Of a DNA stretch of 64,000 nucleotides, positions 1 to 9,742 are shown in pieces. The notes beneath the pieces are model-generated. The model searched no databases, was not told where the DNA came from, and saw only the letters and a program-made list of their open reading frames with translations. Source of the DNA: an uncultured Oscillospiraceae bacterium. Lineage in GTDB: Bacteria; Bacillota; Clostridia; Oscillospirales; Ruminococcaceae. The position numbers and the translations under genes are program-made. The stretch spans positions 39,828 to 103,827 of the forward strand of contig CASEAH010000082.1 of the NCBI GenBank assembly GCA_949285935.1. Reading direction: 5' to 3'. How positions within the stretch are numbered: position 1 is the stretch's first letter; each line of letters starts with the position of its first letter.

Positions 1-86
1 TTGTAGGCCTTGGCTCTCTTGACCTTTCCGGTCTTGGTGAGTTTGAAACGCTTTTTAGCACCGGTATGAGTTTTCAGCTTAGGCAT
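1..86 (-). CDS. rpmI: 50S ribosomal protein L35, 5' part (runs off window edge)
   Basis: The first 28-29 codons of L35 are present, beginning [17 protein letters not shown], a highly recognisable N-terminus rich in Lys/Arg. The ATG is at 86-84 behind a GGAGG-type ribosome site. The gene lies 22 bases after the infC stop, the usual infC-rpmI-rplT order, so rplT is expected beyond the left edge. L35 is a small protein of the large ribosomal subunit. The 3' part is outside the window. Confidence 0.95.
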   Translation of the reverse strand, partial: MPKLKTHTGAKKRFKLTKTGKVKRAKAY

Positions 87-108
87 TTTTATTTCCTCCC
101 AATCGTTT

Positions 109-636
109 TTACTTTGCGTTGGATGCGGGCTTTGCCGCCAAGAACATGATCATGCTGCGGCCCTCCAGCTTGGGCACCTTTTCCACCGAGCCGAAATCGG
201 CGCAGCTCTGGGCAAATTTTTCCATGATTCCGTTGCCCAGCTGTGCATGAGCCATCTCACGCCCCCGGAAACGGATGGAAACCTTTACTCTGTTGCCGCC
301 GGACAGGAACCTCTTGGCGTGACCCACCTTGGTCTCAAAATCGTGGGTATCGATGTTCAGGGAGAGACGGATCTCCTTGATTTCGATGACCTTCTGATTT
401 TTCTTTGCTTCCTTATCCCGTTTGGCCTGCTCAAACTTATATTTACCGTAGTCCATGATGCGGCAGACGGGCGGCTGAGCCTGAGGGGCAATCTTGACCA
501 GATCCAGATTTCTCTCCACGGCAAGATCCAGGGCCGCTCTGGCGGACATGATCCCCAGCTGCTCCCCATCGCCGCCAATGACGCGGACTTCTTTGTCGCG
601 GATCTCCTCGTTGATCTGCAGTTCTTTGTTGGCTAT
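109..636 (-). CDS. infC: translation initiation factor IF-3, ATA start
   Basis: IF-3 binds the 30S subunit, keeps it apart from 50S and proofreads the start codon. The reading frame has an in-frame ATG only at 549, which would drop the first beta strands of the N-domain. Reading back in frame restores the conserved stretch [20 protein letters not shown], and an ATA codon at 636-634 sits 7 bases after a GGAGGTG ribosome site (650-644). That gives 175 residues, normal for IF-3. The C-domain ([20 protein letters not shown] and following) is complete. A non-canonical AUU/AUC/AUA start is the known basis of IF-3 autoregulation, because IF-3 discriminates against such codons. First gene of infC-rpmI. 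The ATA assignment is inference from frame, spacing and length. Confidence 0.93.
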   Translation of the reverse strand: MANKELQINEEIRDKEVRVIGGDGEQLGIMSARAALDLAVERNLDLVKIAPQAQPPVCRIMDYGKYKFEQAKRDKEAKKNQKVIEIKEIRLSLNIDTHDFETKVGHAKRFLSGGNRVKVSIRFRGREMAHAQLGNGIMEKFAQSCADFGSVEKVPKLEGRSMIMFLAAKPASNAK

Positions 637-798
637 TGCAAAGCACCTCCCATTTTTTCACATAAAACACAAAGCGCGGACGCTGCTGTCGTCCACGCTC
701 AACCCAAAAACACAGGCTGCCCTGTGTCATCGGTATTGACCTTACCGTGCATCCGTACAGGAAGGTGAGAACGACAAAACGGTTCTGCTTTGTTTTAC
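637..798 (-). promoter_or_regulatory. structured 5' leader of infC operon
   Basis: About 160 untranslated bases lie between the predicted transcription start and the infC ribosome site. Three hairpins are visible on the minus strand. One pairs CGGTA with TACCG. A second, ACACAGG-GCAG-CCTGTGT (727-710), is followed by five T, like an intrinsic attenuator. A third is a 9-bp stem (698-690 with 682-674, one G-T pair) around a 7-base loop. Firmicute infC-rpmI-rplT operons are known to be attenuated by L20 binding to such a leader, so an L20-type leader is the likely identity. I could not test it against the Rfam model. Confidence 0.55.
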
Positions 799-804
799 TA
801 CAAT

Positions 805-833
805 ACTATACCAGCCCTTTGCGGGTTTGTCAA
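805..833 (-). promoter_or_regulatory. sigma-A promoter of infC operon
   Basis: TTGACA (833-828) and TATAGT (810-805) are separated by exactly 17 bases on the minus strand, a near-consensus housekeeping promoter that would start transcription near 798. Confidence 0.85.
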
Positions 834-1055
834 GGCCCGAAAGGCAAATTCCCGGCAATCCCGGCGCGGGGAGATATTTTTCCCAAAAGGATGGATTGCT
901 TGAAAAACGGTTCTTTTCTCACACATCCCCAGGCTTTCCGATTTCCCTGCACCAGCACTCCTACAGAATAATCATACCATTTCTGCCTTCCCGAAACAAG
1001 CTTTTTGCGAAAACTTGTACTTTTCCACCCTCCTGGTGCTGCACAGAAAGTTTGT

Positions 1056-4000
1056 TCAGGGGTCCAGCACCGGTATTTCCCGGGAAAGCGCAAAGGAATA
1101 CAGCAGCATCTCGCCGATTTCAATATTGAGATAATCCTCCAGAATGGCTTTATACAGCCGGAGCTGCCCGCTGTATCTCAGGCGAAGGATCTCGGGATCC
1201 CGCACCTGGTCAGTCTTATAATCCACCACCACGCCCCGGGTCCCTTCCATAAAGACGCAGTCCGCCACACCCTGTACCACGGTAGCGCCGTCAATATGAA
1301 AGTCCGGATCGATCTTCCGCAGTTCTTGGGGAGAAAACTCCCGAAGGAAGCGGATCTCCCGGAAAACGTGATCCGCATTCAGGATCCTCCGCCCCACAGA
1401 ACTTTCGAAAAAGCGGCTGATCACCTTCCGGTCAATAATTTCCGCCTCCTGGGTGGAGAGAAATCCCCGGGCCAGCATACGGCGGATTTCCGTCTCCGGG
1501 TCAGCAGCTGCTGTGGCAAAGTCCGCAAACTGCATGAATTTGTGGGCGGCGATCCCCCGTTCCGCCGGTGTAAGCTGCTGCCGCGTCAGGGCCTTGGGCC
1601 TGCGGACGAAGAAATATTGGCTTTCCACCCCTTCCTTGGACAGCTGGGACACCGATATTTTGGCGGGCGTCACCGTATCTGCCTCATAGGGATACCGCCA
1701 GGCCAGCACCTGCTCCAACCGCGCTACCTCCTCCTCATCTGCGGGAGGCAGCGGCTGCTCCGGACGGAATGCTTCCTCTGTTTTTTCCTCGCTTTTTCCG
1801 GGGATGCAGGCCGACACCAGCAGCCGTCCTTCGCTGTGATCCGATTTTTCTATGGGAATGGGGCTATCCAGCAATCCGCTGTCAAAATCATGGTGGCGGC
1901 ACAGAGCCGCAGCCAGCCAATCATAATAACTTCCCCCGCTGCGCACCACCCAGGGGTCCAGCACGCCGTTGCACAGGGGCTTTGCAGCGGCGGCGCCGAG
2001 CCGGGAAAGCCCCCGGTCCGCTGCGGTGATATACAGGCGTTCCCGGGCCCGGGTCAGGGCCACATAGAGGATCCGCAGCTCCTCCGACAGCATGGCCCGG
2101 TGGTTTTCTGTCCGCATAGCCAGATAAGGCAGGGTTTTATGCTGACGCAGGTGCCGGTTGTCCCGCAGGATGCAGGCAAAACCCAGATCCGGATGCAGCA
2201 AAGTATCTGCCGCCAGATCCATGGTATTGAAGGCGGCCGCTCCATCACATAAAAACACCACGGGAAACTCCAGCCCCTTGGATTTGTGAACGCTCATGAC
2301 CGACACGCTGTCCCTTCCGGCCACCGAGGCGGCAGGCAGGTCGTAACCATATTCTTCCAAAGCGGCAAGATAGGATACAAATCCGTCCAGACTGCCGCCG
2401 CCTGTCTTGCGGTAGGACACCGCATATTCTCCCAGCAGCCGCAGATTGGCCAGCCGCTCTTCGCCTCCCGGCAGGACTCTTGCCTTGTTCAGAGCTTCTG
2501 TCCGGCGGAAAAGCTCCGCCACCACCTGGTCCGCTGAGGAAACGGCCGCCATCTTCCGCAGCTGGGCATAATCCTCTTTGAATCGCTCCAGCACTTTTTC
2601 TCCGTCGCTTTGCTGTTCCAAAAGGAGAAAAAGATTTTTATTCCTGCCTTTGGCCCGAAGGGCGGCCAACCGGTCGGTGGACAGGCCGTACAGATAGGAG
2701 CGGAGAACCCGGGCCAATTCCAGATCCAGCAAAGGGTTTCCCAGCAGCCGCAGGTAGGAAAGGACCGGAGCGATCTCCTTGGCCTCCAAAAAACCGCCCT
2801 GCCGGTCAGACCAGCAGCTGACCCGCATCCGGGACAAAGCCTGTTCAAAAATCTCCGCCTTTTCCCGGGGAGAGCGAAGCAGGATACAGATATCTCCCGG
2901 TTCCAGGGGGCGGCTCCCATCCCGGCCGGACACGGTCATCCCACTGTCCAGCAGGCGGCGGATCTCTTCCGACACCCATTGAGCCTCCATGGCCAGTCCC
3001 TCGCTCCGGGAAGCGCCCTGAGGAAGGTCCAGCAGCTGCATCCGCACCCCGCATCCAGGGTCGGGCGGATATTCCGCAGCCGCTTCCAGCCGGTCCTCCT
3101 GACTATACGTCATTTCACCCACCGTGGGATTCATGGTCATGGCGAACAGGAAATTGACCAGCCCTGTAATCTGGTTTCTGGTTCTGAAATTGGCTCTCAG
3201 GGCAATTTTGGCAGGAAAGTGTACCCCATCAAATGGGTGGAAAGATTCTTTTTTGGACAGGAAAATTTCAGGCCGGGCCTGCCGGAAACGATAAATACTC
3301 TGCTTGACATCTCCTACCATGAAGCGATTGCCCCCTTCCCGGGACAGCGCCTCAAAAATCATCTCCTGAGCCTGGTTGGTATCCTGGTATTCGTCCACCA
3401 GGATCTCTTCAAACCGGGAAGACATCTGTAAAGCTATATCACTTTTCACCTGTTTTCCTTTTTCTTCCCGATAGAGAAGCTCCAGAGCATAGTGTTCCAA
3501 ATCGCCAAAATCCAGCAGTTCCCTCTCCAGCTTGGCGGCAGACAGCGCCCGGTCGAATTTCTTGACGATCTCAAACAACCGGGAGACCAGCGGCTGAAGC
3601 CGTGCCATATCCCGGGCGTAGTCGGTCTGTGAAAAAGCAAAGGGACCATTTTTCAGATTGTTGACGATTTTCTTTACTTCATCCCGCCGGGACTGGACCA
3701 GCTTCTTTTTGGCCTCATCGGGATATTTCAGCAAACGTCCCAACGGACCAAAAGCGGTTTCTTCGAAAGCTTTTCGGCATCTCTCCCACTCTCCTGAGGC
3801 GATCTCCTTCAGGAGCCGTTCCACCAGGCTCTTATCAGCCGCAAAGGCCTGTCCATAAGCGGTATTCATGGCTGCATCTTCCGCCAATACCGCCAGAGTT
3901 TCTTCCAGCAGCCGGGCGCAATAAGCAAGCCCCTCCCGGGCATATTCCAGCAGGATCGCTGCCCAGGGGGTCTGCTCCAGGGGCTGGTTCGGGTCATACT

Positions 4001-4595
4001 GGGCCTTCATTCGGTCCAGCCACCCGTGGTAAAAAGGATGATTGCGGACAAAATCGTACAACCGTAGGATGGTTTTTTCCAGGTTGCTGTCGCTGCGGGC
4101 GGAGGAAAGAAGCTCCACCAGATCATAAAATTCTTCTTCGCCGGCGGCATATTCTCCTTCCAGGATTTCCCGCAGGGTCTGCATCCGCAGCACATTCAGT
4201 TCCTGTTCCTCTCCAATGCGAAAATTCGCCGGGATTCCCAACTGCTGAAAATATCCCCGAATCAGGGTAATACAAAAGGCATGTATGGTGCTGATCTGGG
4301 CGGATTCCAGCAGGATCTGTTGACGTGCCAGCCGCCGGTCCTCCGGAAACTGGCGGCACATTTCCCAAATCCGCCGGGAGATCCGCTGCTTCATCTCAGC
4401 GGCGGCAGCGTTGGAGAAGGTAACCACCAGCAGCCGGTCGGCGTCCACTGGGTCCTGCGCCCGGGTGATGGCCCGTACCACCCGTTCCACCAGTACGGCG
4501 GTTTTTCCGCTGCCGGCGGCCGCAGATACCAGAATATCACCGCCCCGGCCTTCTATGGCCTGGGACTGCTCCGGGGTCCAACGGATCTCACCCAT
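1056..4595 (-). CDS. addA: ATP-dependent helicase/nuclease subunit A
   Basis: AddA is the UvrD-like 3'-5' helicase and nuclease subunit of AddAB, the Firmicute counterpart of RecBCD, which resects double-strand breaks to load RecA. Visible motifs are Walker A AAAGSGKTAV near residue 25, motif II DEYQDTN, the SVHKSKGLEFPVVF helicase motif and the C-terminal RecB-family nuclease motif GVVVDYKTDQ. The ATG at 4595 begins MGEIRWTPEQ and has GAGGAGG upstream; the frame extends another 30 codons back but that part is the addB 3' end. At 1179 residues the length is normal. The start overlaps the addB stop by 8 bases, so the two subunits are translationally coupled. Confidence 0.97.
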   Translation of the reverse strand: MGEIRWTPEQSQAIEGRGGDILVSAAAGSGKTAVLVERVVRAITRAQDPVDADRLLVVTFSNAAAAEMKQRISRRIWEMCRQFPEDRRLARQQILLESAQISTIHAFCITLIRGYFQQLGIPANFRIGEEQELNVLRMQTLREILEGEYAAGEEEFYDLVELLSSARSDSNLEKTILRLYDFVRNHPFYHGWLDRMKAQYDPNQPLEQTPWAAILLEYAREGLAYCARLLEETLAVLAEDAAMNTAYGQAFAADKSLVERLLKEIASGEWERCRKAFEETAFGPLGRLLKYPDEAKKKLVQSRRDEVKKIVNNLKNGPFAFSQTDYARDMARLQPLVSRLFEIVKKFDRALSAAKLERELLDFGDLEHYALELLYREEKGKQVKSDIALQMSSRFEEILVDEYQDTNQAQEMIFEALSREGGNRFMVGDVKQSIYRFRQARPEIFLSKKESFHPFDGVHFPAKIALRANFRTRNQITGLVNFLFAMTMNPTVGEMTYSQEDRLEAAAEYPPDPGCGVRMQLLDLPQGASRSEGLAMEAQWVSEEIRRLLDSGMTVSGRDGSRPLEPGDICILLRSPREKAEIFEQALSRMRVSCWSDRQGGFLEAKEIAPVLSYLRLLGNPLLDLELARVLRSYLYGLSTDRLAALRAKGRNKNLFLLLEQQSDGEKVLERFKEDYAQLRKMAAVSSADQVVAELFRRTEALNKARVLPGGEERLANLRLLGEYAVSYRKTGGGSLDGFVSYLAALEEYGYDLPAASVAGRDSVSVMSVHKSKGLEFPVVFLCDGAAAFNTMDLAADTLLHPDLGFACILRDNRHLRQHKTLPYLAMRTENHRAMLSEELRILYVALTRARERLYITAADRGLSRLGAAAAKPLCNGVLDPWVVRSGGSYYDWLAAALCRHHDFDSGLLDSPIPIEKSDHSEGRLLVSACIPGKSEEKTEEAFRPEQPLPPADEEEVARLEQVLAWRYPYEADTVTPAKISVSQLSKEGVESQYFFVRRPKALTRQQLTPAERGIAAHKFMQFADFATAAADPETEIRRMLARGFLSTQEAEIIDRKVISRFFESSVGRRILNADHVFREIRFLREFSPQELRKIDPDFHIDGATVVQGVADCVFMEGTRGVVVDYKTDQVRDPEILRLRYSGQLRLYKAILEDYLNIEIGEMLLYSFALSREIPVLDP

Positions 4596-7500
4596 GGTTC
4601 TCCTCCTCTCCATCTCCCGCTCCGGAAATTTCCCGGCAGCGGGAAGTATTTTGGTTGTTGCACAGGATGCCGTAGTCGCATACATCGCAGGGGTTAAGAC
4701 TGGAGGAGCGCACCGGCATAGGTTCTACCTCGCCTCTGGTAAGGTAGGTCGCCATCTCCCGGATATTGTCGTACACCATTTGGCGGATGGCTTGAAATTC
4801 TTCTGCCGTTTTTACCCGGGAGGAGGCTGTCAGCTCATGGGACCCCCGCTTGCGTTTTGCCGGGATGTATTTTCCCTCCAGCTCACGCTCCATGGCCTGC
4901 AAAACTGCTTCATCGTCCAAAAGAATCCCCTTCATCCGCAGTGTGTTCTCCACCGCTTCCCGGGCTGCATCCTCACCAGCGCCGGGAGGCGTTTCCACAG
5001 CGGAAAGCTTTCCCGGCATGTACAAAATTCCAGCCGGGCGCACTGGTCCAAAGGCGCTGTTCGGATCATCACAGAGGCTGAACAGATAGACCAGCATCTG
5101 CATATTCAGGCCGTACACCACATCTTCCAGGCGAAAGTCCTTACCGCCGGATTTGTAGTCAATCACCCGGGCATACCGGGTATCTCCCTGACGGAAAAGA
5201 TCCACCCGGTCAATTTTTCCGCTGAGGATCACCGGAGTCCCGTCTTCAGCGGTCAGGGGCTGGGGATGCACCTCCCCTTCCGGCCCTACCGGGACTTCCA
5301 TCCCCGCAGCGGTAAAGAGGCTTTGGTCAAATTCCCGTCCGATATGCCGGATAATGGTAAAAAGGACCAGCACCAGCCGGCGAAACTGGTAACGGAACCG
5401 GCTGGCCAGCTGGGAAGCATCCGGGACCATGGCCCGGATATATTGCTCCAGAAGCGTCTCCACCTTTTTCCTCAGTTCCCGGTCGTCCAGCTTTCCGATG
5501 CCGTCGCTTCCAACCTCCCCCAGCAGCTGCTCCAGCACATAGTGGATGGCCGATCCCGATTCCAGAGGGGTATAGGCCACTCTTCTCCGGGGCCGCAGGC
5601 GCAGCAGACTGTTGCAGAGGAAACTGTAGGGGCAACGGTAAAAATCCTCGATCCGGGTAGGAGAGAGCCGGATCTGTCCATGGAGCAGTTCTCCGGCCGT
5701 ATCCGGAACAATGCCTTCCGCCGGGCTGTCCGTCCGGGTCTCATCCATATTTCGGACAAAGTCTTCTGCTCCTGCCCTTTCCAGTAAGCAGCGCAGAGAA
5801 GCCTCTTCCCGACTGCCGGTGCCGCAGACTCGGGCGTACTGGCTGCGGGCAGTGGACAGGTCGGCCACAAAAAATGCCTCCGGCAGTTCTTCCGCCCCAC
5901 AAAATGCCTGGGGAGCCAGTTCCCGCAGGCGGGAAATCACCAGGGACGGCTCTGCTGTCCCTCCCTGCAAATCCGACGCTGCCCAGGTGATATATAAAGC
6001 CTTGCGGGAAGCACAGCAGGCGCTGTACAGATAAAACCGCTCCAGCAAAGACCATTCTCCTCCGGGGCTGGAAAGCTCGATCCCCCCGGCGATGAGGGTG
6101 CTGCGCTCCTGGTCGGTAAAAACGCCATAGGGCTTATAGGGTGCGGGAAAAACACCCTCGTTGACCCCCAGGACAAAAACTACCTGAGGAGAACGAAGAC
6201 GGATGCGGTCGGCAGAACCGGCGATGACCTGATCCATCATATTGGGGATTTGCCCCAGTTCCAGACTTCCCAGAGCCATCTGGAACAGTTCCGAAAAAAC
6301 CGCCAGCGGATACCGCACCCCTTCTAAACTGTCGGTAAAAAGGTCCAGGATATCCACCAGCATCCCCCACAGGGCGTCGTTTTCTCCCATCTGAGTGAGA
6401 TCTCCAGGATACTGCCGCTGAAAATATTCCTGAAGATTCCTTATGGCGTCCACATCCTCCAGATACTGGTACAGGGCCAGGGCAAAACCTTTGCCGTCGC
6501 AGCCGGTCAGGCGTTTTTTCAGCGCAAGAAGCGGTCCCATCACCCTTTGGCGGGTTTGTTCGGTCCATTCCAGTTCCTGACGGTAGCTTTCCCGATCTGC
6601 GCCGGTGAGGCCCGCCGGATCGTTGTGGAATTCACGCTCCCAGGCGGGGCCTTCCACCGACCAGACATAGCAGTAATTTTCCAGCCGTGCCGCCTGTCCG
6701 GCTTCCAGCCCTATCGCCGGGGATCGGGCGATCCTCAGGATAGATTCCGTTTTATACCCACGGACTGCTTCCAGAGCTGCCGTCAAAAGAGCTGGAACCG
6801 GCTTGGCCAGCACCGCTTCCTTCCGGTCATAAAAAACAGGGATCCCGTATTCCGAAAAAGCCGACACCAGCGGGGCTTCGTAGTCCGACATGGAACGGCA
6901 AATCACTGCCATATCCCGGTACCGCAGCCCTTCTTCCCGAATCAGCCGGCAAATTTCCGCCGCCGTAAAGCGGGCTTCCCCATACCGGTCACGGCATTGA
7001 ACACACCGCAGCCCGGCGGTGTCTGCCACCGGTTCCGTCTCCTCTCCCGACAGCAGTTCCTCCACCCATTGCAGAACCGGCACCGAGGTCCTCCTGTTTT
7101 CGGTGAGCTGTTCCGGAGCCTTCGCTTCCCCTCCGTGCTCCCGAACATGGGAAAGCAATCGCCGCGCCGTCCTCTTCTGGCTGAAAAATAAATCCGTCTC
7201 CCCGGAAACGGCCAGGCCGTCGGCGCAGAGCGCGACTGTCACCTGCCAGGCCTGTTCTTCCATCAGTTCGATCAAGCGCCGCTCGGGAGGGCTGAAAAAA
7301 TCAAAGCCGTCAATGAAAACCGTCATTCCCCGAAAATACCGGTAGTCCTCCGCCAGGGACGCCGCCCGGGCGATATCATCCAGAGGATCGTCATAGTCCC
7401 GGTCCACAATGGCCTGATAGGCTGCATATACCGCTGAAATATCCCGCAGCTTTGCCGCCAGCTGCCGGTCTTCCATCTCCTGAGCAGCCAGCGCCAAGCC

Positions 7501-7902
7501 TTCCGGCGAGGTCCCGCTGCTTTTCAGCTCTTCCACCGTCTCCAACATGGTACTTACGAAGGAAGTCCTTCCGCTCTGCCGGCGGTAAACAGTAAGAGAG
7601 TCACCCAGTTCCCGCAGGGCGATCTTCATCAGCAGCAGCCGTGCCGTGTCCGTCAACCGTTTTCTGGACAGTCCGCCGCAGGCCCGAAAAATATTTTCCG
7701 CCAGACGGCTGAAGCTGAGAACATTAACCCGCAGGGCATCGCTGCCGGACAAAACGGTAAAGACCGCCTTCTCTGTTTCAAAGGAAAACTGCTCCGGCAC
7801 CAGTAAAAGCACCTGCTGCCCCATACGGGCAGATGTCATGGCCCGGTCCAGCAGCATGGTGGTCTTTCCTGTCCCGGTTTTTCCAAAAATCAGCTGGAGC
7901 AT
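4588..7902 (-). CDS. addB: ATP-dependent helicase/nuclease subunit B
   Basis: AddB is the partner of AddA; it carries an inactivated helicase core, recognises Chi-type sites and cuts the 5' strand. An N-terminal Walker A motif GKTGTGKTTM is intact. The nuclease motif VIDYKSGGKDF is present. The four cysteines of the AddB 4Fe-4S cluster can be placed: one in FYRCPYSFLC and three in the C-terminal CDVCDYGILC. The start chosen is ATG at 7902 (MLQLIFGKTG) with GGAGG seven bases upstream; 39 more codons lie open upstream but have no ribosome site. Predicted length is 1104 residues. First gene of addB-addA. Confidence 0.97.
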   Translation of the reverse strand: MLQLIFGKTGTGKTTMLLDRAMTSARMGQQVLLLVPEQFSFETEKAVFTVLSGSDALRVNVLSFSRLAENIFRACGGLSRKRLTDTARLLLMKIALRELGDSLTVYRRQSGRTSFVSTMLETVEELKSSGTSPEGLALAAQEMEDRQLAAKLRDISAVYAAYQAIVDRDYDDPLDDIARAASLAEDYRYFRGMTVFIDGFDFFSPPERRLIELMEEQAWQVTVALCADGLAVSGETDLFFSQKRTARRLLSHVREHGGEAKAPEQLTENRRTSVPVLQWVEELLSGEETEPVADTAGLRCVQCRDRYGEARFTAAEICRLIREEGLRYRDMAVICRSMSDYEAPLVSAFSEYGIPVFYDRKEAVLAKPVPALLTAALEAVRGYKTESILRIARSPAIGLEAGQAARLENYCYVWSVEGPAWEREFHNDPAGLTGADRESYRQELEWTEQTRQRVMGPLLALKKRLTGCDGKGFALALYQYLEDVDAIRNLQEYFQRQYPGDLTQMGENDALWGMLVDILDLFTDSLEGVRYPLAVFSELFQMALGSLELGQIPNMMDQVIAGSADRIRLRSPQVVFVLGVNEGVFPAPYKPYGVFTDQERSTLIAGGIELSSPGGEWSLLERFYLYSACCASRKALYITWAASDLQGGTAEPSLVISRLRELAPQAFCGAEELPEAFFVADLSTARSQYARVCGTGSREEASLRCLLERAGAEDFVRNMDETRTDSPAEGIVPDTAGELLHGQIRLSPTRIEDFYRCPYSFLCNSLLRLRPRRRVAYTPLESGSAIHYVLEQLLGEVGSDGIGKLDDRELRKKVETLLEQYIRAMVPDASQLASRFRYQFRRLVLVLFTIIRHIGREFDQSLFTAAGMEVPVGPEGEVHPQPLTAEDGTPVILSGKIDRVDLFRQGDTRYARVIDYKSGGKDFRLEDVVYGLNMQMLVYLFSLCDDPNSAFGPVRPAGILYMPGKLSAVETPPGAGEDAAREAVENTLRMKGILLDDEAVLQAMERELEGKYIPAKRKRGSHELTASSRVKTAEEFQAIRQMVYDNIREMATYLTRGEVEPMPVRSSSLNPCDVCDYGILCNNQNTSRCREISGAGDGEEENHG

Positions 7903-7974
7903 CTGGTTTCCTCCGTTCTCACGCCGGGCTTCCCGGGCCGGCACATTCTGAAGGTATTGTACCACAATCCGGGT

Positions 7975-8003
7975 AAAAAAAGAAGGAAGCCGAAGCTTCC
8001 TTC
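7975..8003 (-). terminator. rho-independent terminator upstream of addB
   Basis: On the minus strand a perfect 9-bp stem GAAGGAAGC/GCTTCCTTC with a TTCG tetraloop is followed by seven T. It ends transcription arriving from the oxidoreductase operon, just before the addB promoter region. A possible addB -10, TACAAT preceded by TG, lies about 30 bases further on. Confidence 0.9.
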
Positions 8004-8450
8004 TCAGGCTTCTGATCAAACCCGTTTTGCAGAAATCCGCAAATATCCCCTTAAAAAAGTCAGCGCAGCCGGCTAAATCCCAGGGATGACTCCTGCAGGC
8101 TTTTTAAAAGCACCGTGCCATTTCTCGCCTGCATGGTTTGACCATCTGCCCACAAAAGAAACACTTTTTTACGGTGCTTCTTTTAAACTTCGGTCCCTTC
8201 CACAGAACCATCCGTTTCGCCCGTTATGGGGAGCCAAAGTTTTTTCATGTTCCCGACAGCATCAGGGGGCCCTTCTGCCAAAGTATGCCAGAAGGAACCC
8301 CCGTCTATAGGTCAGAACCCGCCTTTGGTGAAAGAAGCGTAAAAACGGCTCGCTTTGCGCTTTTCCCCCAGGTTTTCGTTCCCGGGCAGCCCTTTATCTG
8401 TTTCTCTGTATAGCAGAGAAAGCTGCCTTTTCACTCCGGGAAAGGCGGAA
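8004..8450. other. intergenic region without a recognisable gene
   Basis: This stretch is the 3' tail of the oxidoreductase transcript. It contains an imperfect inverted repeat AAGCACCGT (near 8108) / ACGGTGCTT (near 8170), a hairpin of GGGGG and CCTTCTG against CAGAAGG and CCCCC (about 8265-8302), and a small stem TTTCTCTG/CAGAGAAA at 8400-8420 just after the last gene. None has a run of T like the terminator at 7975. I see no ORF with a ribosome site. Confidence 0.5.
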
Positions 8451-8990
8451 TCATTCCACGTAGCTTTCGCCCAAAGCGATCGCTTTCATGTTCAGCGCCA
8501 CCAGCTCAGGTTTGCTGGGAGGAACGCACTTTTCCACCGCTGCGGTTACTGATTCCATGGAGGTAAATCCCGTAGCTTTCAGCAGGCCGCCCAGCATGAT
8601 GAGGTTGGCCAGTTTGGGGATTCCGTTTTCCTGAGCCAGCTTGGTGGCCGGGGTATAGACAGCGGTAATGTCCTGCCGGTCCGTCCGGTCCTCCACCAGA
8701 GAGCTGTCGATGACGGCTACGCCCCCGGGCTGCACAGTTCCGATAAATTTGTCATAGGAAGGCTTGTTCATCACCACAATGGCGTCCGGCTGAAGTACCA
8801 GAGGAGACCCAATGGGGGTATCAGACAGGCAGACACTGCAGTTGGCAGTGCCGCCCCGCATTTCGGGACCATAGGAGGGCAGCCAGGAAACCTCCCGGTT
8901 GTCTACCAGACCTGTATAGGCCACTACCTTGCCAGTGAAAAGGATGCCTTGTCCGCCAAATCCGGCAAAGACAAAATTCCAGTTTTTCAT
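8451..8990 (-). CDS. 2-oxoacid:ferredoxin oxidoreductase, gamma subunit
   Basis: Residues 8-17 (VFAGFGGQGI) and the segment SWLPSYGPEMRGGTANCSV are signatures of the gamma domain that contacts the CoA/thiamine chemistry of anaerobic 2-oxoacid oxidoreductases. At 179 residues the length fits. It is the last gene of a delta-alpha-beta-gamma operon and its ATG overlaps the beta stop by one base. With the other subunits it decarboxylates a 2-oxoacid to an acyl-CoA, reducing ferredoxin, or runs in reverse. The substrate (2-oxoglutarate or branched-chain 2-oxoacids; Kor or Vor) cannot be fixed from sequence. Confidence 0.93.
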   Translation of the reverse strand: MKNWNFVFAGFGGQGILFTGKVVAYTGLVDNREVSWLPSYGPEMRGGTANCSVCLSDTPIGSPLVLQPDAIVVMNKPSYDKFIGTVQPGGVAVIDSSLVEDRTDRQDITAVYTPATKLAQENGIPKLANLIMLGGLLKATGFTSMESVTAAVEKCVPPSKPELVALNMKAIALGESYVE

Positions 8991-9742
8991 CAGTAGACCC
9001 CCTCTGCAGTTTTATCCTTGTAGACGCCCAGAGGATAATAAGGGATCATGTTGGTACGCAGCCAATCCAGTGCCTCTACCGGCGTCAGGCCCCAGTTGGT
9101 GGGGCAGGTGGAAAGAACCTCCACGATGGAAAAGCCCTTCTTTTCAATCTGCGCGGTAAAGGCTTTTTTGATAGCTGCCTTTGCCTTGCGGATGTTGGGG
9201 ATGCTCTCCACCGTTACCCGCTCGGCATAAGCCACGCCGTCCAGGGTAGAAAGCATCTCGCAGATGCGCACGGGATAACCCGCGGCGTGAGGATCACGGC
9301 CATAGGGGGAGGTCTGGGTCACCTGTCCGGGCATGGTGGTGGGAGCCATCTGGCCGCCGGTCATGCCGTAAATGGCGTTGTTGACAAAGATGATGGTAAT
9401 ATTTTCTCCCCGGGTAGCGGCGTGGACCGTCTCTGCGGTACCGATGGCTGCCAGATCGCCGTCTCCCTGGTAGGTAAACACCACATTTTGCGGATGGACC
9501 CGCTTGATGCCGGTAGCCACGGCGGGCGCCCGTCCATGAGGAGCCTCCACCATATCACAGGCGAAGTAATCGTAGGCCATAACCGCACAGCCAACGGGGG
9601 CCACACCGATGGTCTGTCCTTCCACGCCCAGTTCTTCAATCACCTCTGCCACCAGCTTATGGATGATGCCATGGGTGCAGCCAGGGCAGTAATGCAGAGG
9701 CGCATCGGTAAGCATTTTGGATTTCTGATAAACAACAGCCAT
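8990..9742 (-). CDS. 2-oxoacid:ferredoxin oxidoreductase, beta (TPP-binding) subunit
   Basis: This 250-residue subunit binds thiamine pyrophosphate. The N-terminal HYCPGCTHG and the segment YQGDGDLAAIGTAE followed by NNAIYGMTGGQ are the standard TPP/Mg2+ motif of the family. The sequence between them (APVGCAVMAYDYF) is typical of KorB/VorA proteins. It overlaps the alpha stop by one base and the gamma start by one base, so translation is tightly coupled. In catalysis it holds the TPP ylid that attacks the 2-oxoacid. Confidence 0.94.
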   Translation of the reverse strand: MAVVYQKSKMLTDAPLHYCPGCTHGIIHKLVAEVIEELGVEGQTIGVAPVGCAVMAYDYFACDMVEAPHGRAPAVATGIKRVHPQNVVFTYQGDGDLAAIGTAETVHAATRGENITIIFVNNAIYGMTGGQMAPTTMPGQVTQTSPYGRDPHAAGYPVRICEMLSTLDGVAYAERVTVESIPNIRKAKAAIKKAFTAQIEKKGFSIVEVLSTCPTNWGLTPVEALDWLRTNMIPYYPLGVYKDKTAEGVY

